The notes under the pieces: generated by a model | The model's input: the letters and a program-made list of their open reading frames with translations, nothing else | Told to the model about the DNA's origin: nothing | Databases searched by the model: none | Assembly: GCA_963803155.1 (NCBI GenBank) | Contig: CAWDMN010000092.1 | Coordinates: 55,150-119,149 of the forward strand | From: CAWDMN01 sp963803155 | GTDB taxonomy: Bacteria > Acidobacteriota > Terriglobia > Versatilivoradales > Versatilivoraceae | DNA: 64,000 bases | Reading direction: 5' to 3' | Position numbers and translations under genes: made by a program | Shown: positions 63,651-64,000 of the stretch, in pieces | Position numbering within the stretch: the stretch's first letter is position 1 | Layout of the letters: each line of letters begins with the position of its first letter

Positions 63651-64000
63651 GCTGCGATGCCATTAATCGCCGCTTGATGGCATCCAAAACTTGTTCGTTG
63701 CTCTCGAAAACATGATGATTTTCGATGTGGAGGACTTCAATACCCAAGGAATTAAGAAATTCTTCCCGCTTTTTGTCATATTCCTGCCTTCCGCCCCGAT
63801 AATGAATATCCCCATCCAGTTCAATCGCCAAACGACATTCCGGACAGTAAAAATCCAGGATATAAGCGCCGACACTATGCTGCCGCCTGAATTTCTTCCC
63901 AAGAACTTTCCTGCCCTGTAATCCTTTCCAGAGTGTCGCCTCTGCAGGCGTCAGCTGATGACGCAACTGTCTGCGCCTAGTTCTGAGCGCCTTTAGATTA
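63625..64000 (-). CDS. DUF559 (Vsr-like) endonuclease-domain protein, 5'-truncated
   Basis: At least 125 codons of a DUF559 protein. The frame is open through the window edge, and the upstream codons still look like family sequence (NLKALRTRRRQLRHQ), so the TTG at 63966 is not the real start. The restriction-endonuclease-like core is visible as FRRQHSVGAYILDFYCPE and LAIELDGDIHY, with the catalytic Asp and Glu. Function in the cell is unknown; the fold is shared with Vsr mismatch endonucleases. The C-terminal residues LQPPPSVC are encoded by the adjoining dispersed repeat. Confidence 0.88.
   Translation of the reverse strand, partial: NLKALRTRRRQLRHQLTPAEATLWKGLQGRKVLGKKFRRQHSVGAYILDFYCPECRLAIELDGDIHYRGGRQEYDKKREEFLNSLGIEVLHIENHHVFESNEQVLDAIKRRLMASQLQPPPSVC

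Overview
The window looks like chromosomal DNA of a member of the Acidobacteriota. It carries several copies of the duplicated orphan FtsX/MacB-type permease typical of that phylum (ADOP), a VWFA-related secreted protein of the acidobacterial type, many Tat-exported enzymes, and large intergenic spaces full of hairpin-forming repeats. This assignment rests on family content only; there is no rRNA or tRNA in the window.

Layout. 0-6.3 kb: the C-terminal part of one ADOP permease, a VWFA-related protein and a complete ADOP permease. 6.5-11.5 kb (minus strand): a retropepsin-like protein and an ABC exporter unit (ATPase, 12-TM-type permease, membrane-anchored alpha/beta hydrolase). 12.1-14.2 kb: an OmpR-type two-component system. 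14.3-24 kb: an accessory region described below. 24.4-32.3 kb: a beta-helix protein, a small membrane protein, a metallophosphoesterase, an NtrC-type regulator and its probable NtrY-like kinase, which is frameshifted. 32.4-38.4 kb: an enolase-superfamily enzyme, a bicupin, and a divergent pair of redox loci (Fe-S aldo/keto reductase plus DUF6599 protein, against a DUF362 protein) with twin palindromes in the shared promoter. 38.7-43.7 kb: two more ADOP permeases, the second frameshifted at an 11-G tract. 43.9-64 kb: housekeeping-like and sugar-catabolic genes (SMP-30, M24 peptidase, HD protein, hydrolase, phosphatase, PspC protein, GH78, HtrA plus a degenerate protease, GH2 mannosidase, DUF5107/TPR protein) and the start of a DUF559 endonuclease.

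The most unusual part is 15.3-22.9 kb. All genes there are on the + strand, small and of mobile-cassette type: PIN, DUF4256, BrnTA, CPBP protease, DUF1801, GNAT, Phd/YoeB, FISUMP lipoprotein, HigBA. Several are separated by 57-77 nt imperfect palindromes with AAC/GTT ends and an extrahelical base, as in integron attC sites. No integrase is visible, so this resembles a cluster of attC sites lacking an integrase. In all three two-gene toxin-antitoxin modules the toxin reading frame is broken (stop, -1 frameshift, stop) while the antitoxin is intact. The frameshifted toxin has A AAA AAG in the exact frame needed for -1 slippage. Part of the array lies between 166-169 bp inverted repeats.

A second unifying signal is a mosaic family of dispersed hairpin repeats, with at least nine copies of one core motif between genes across the window.
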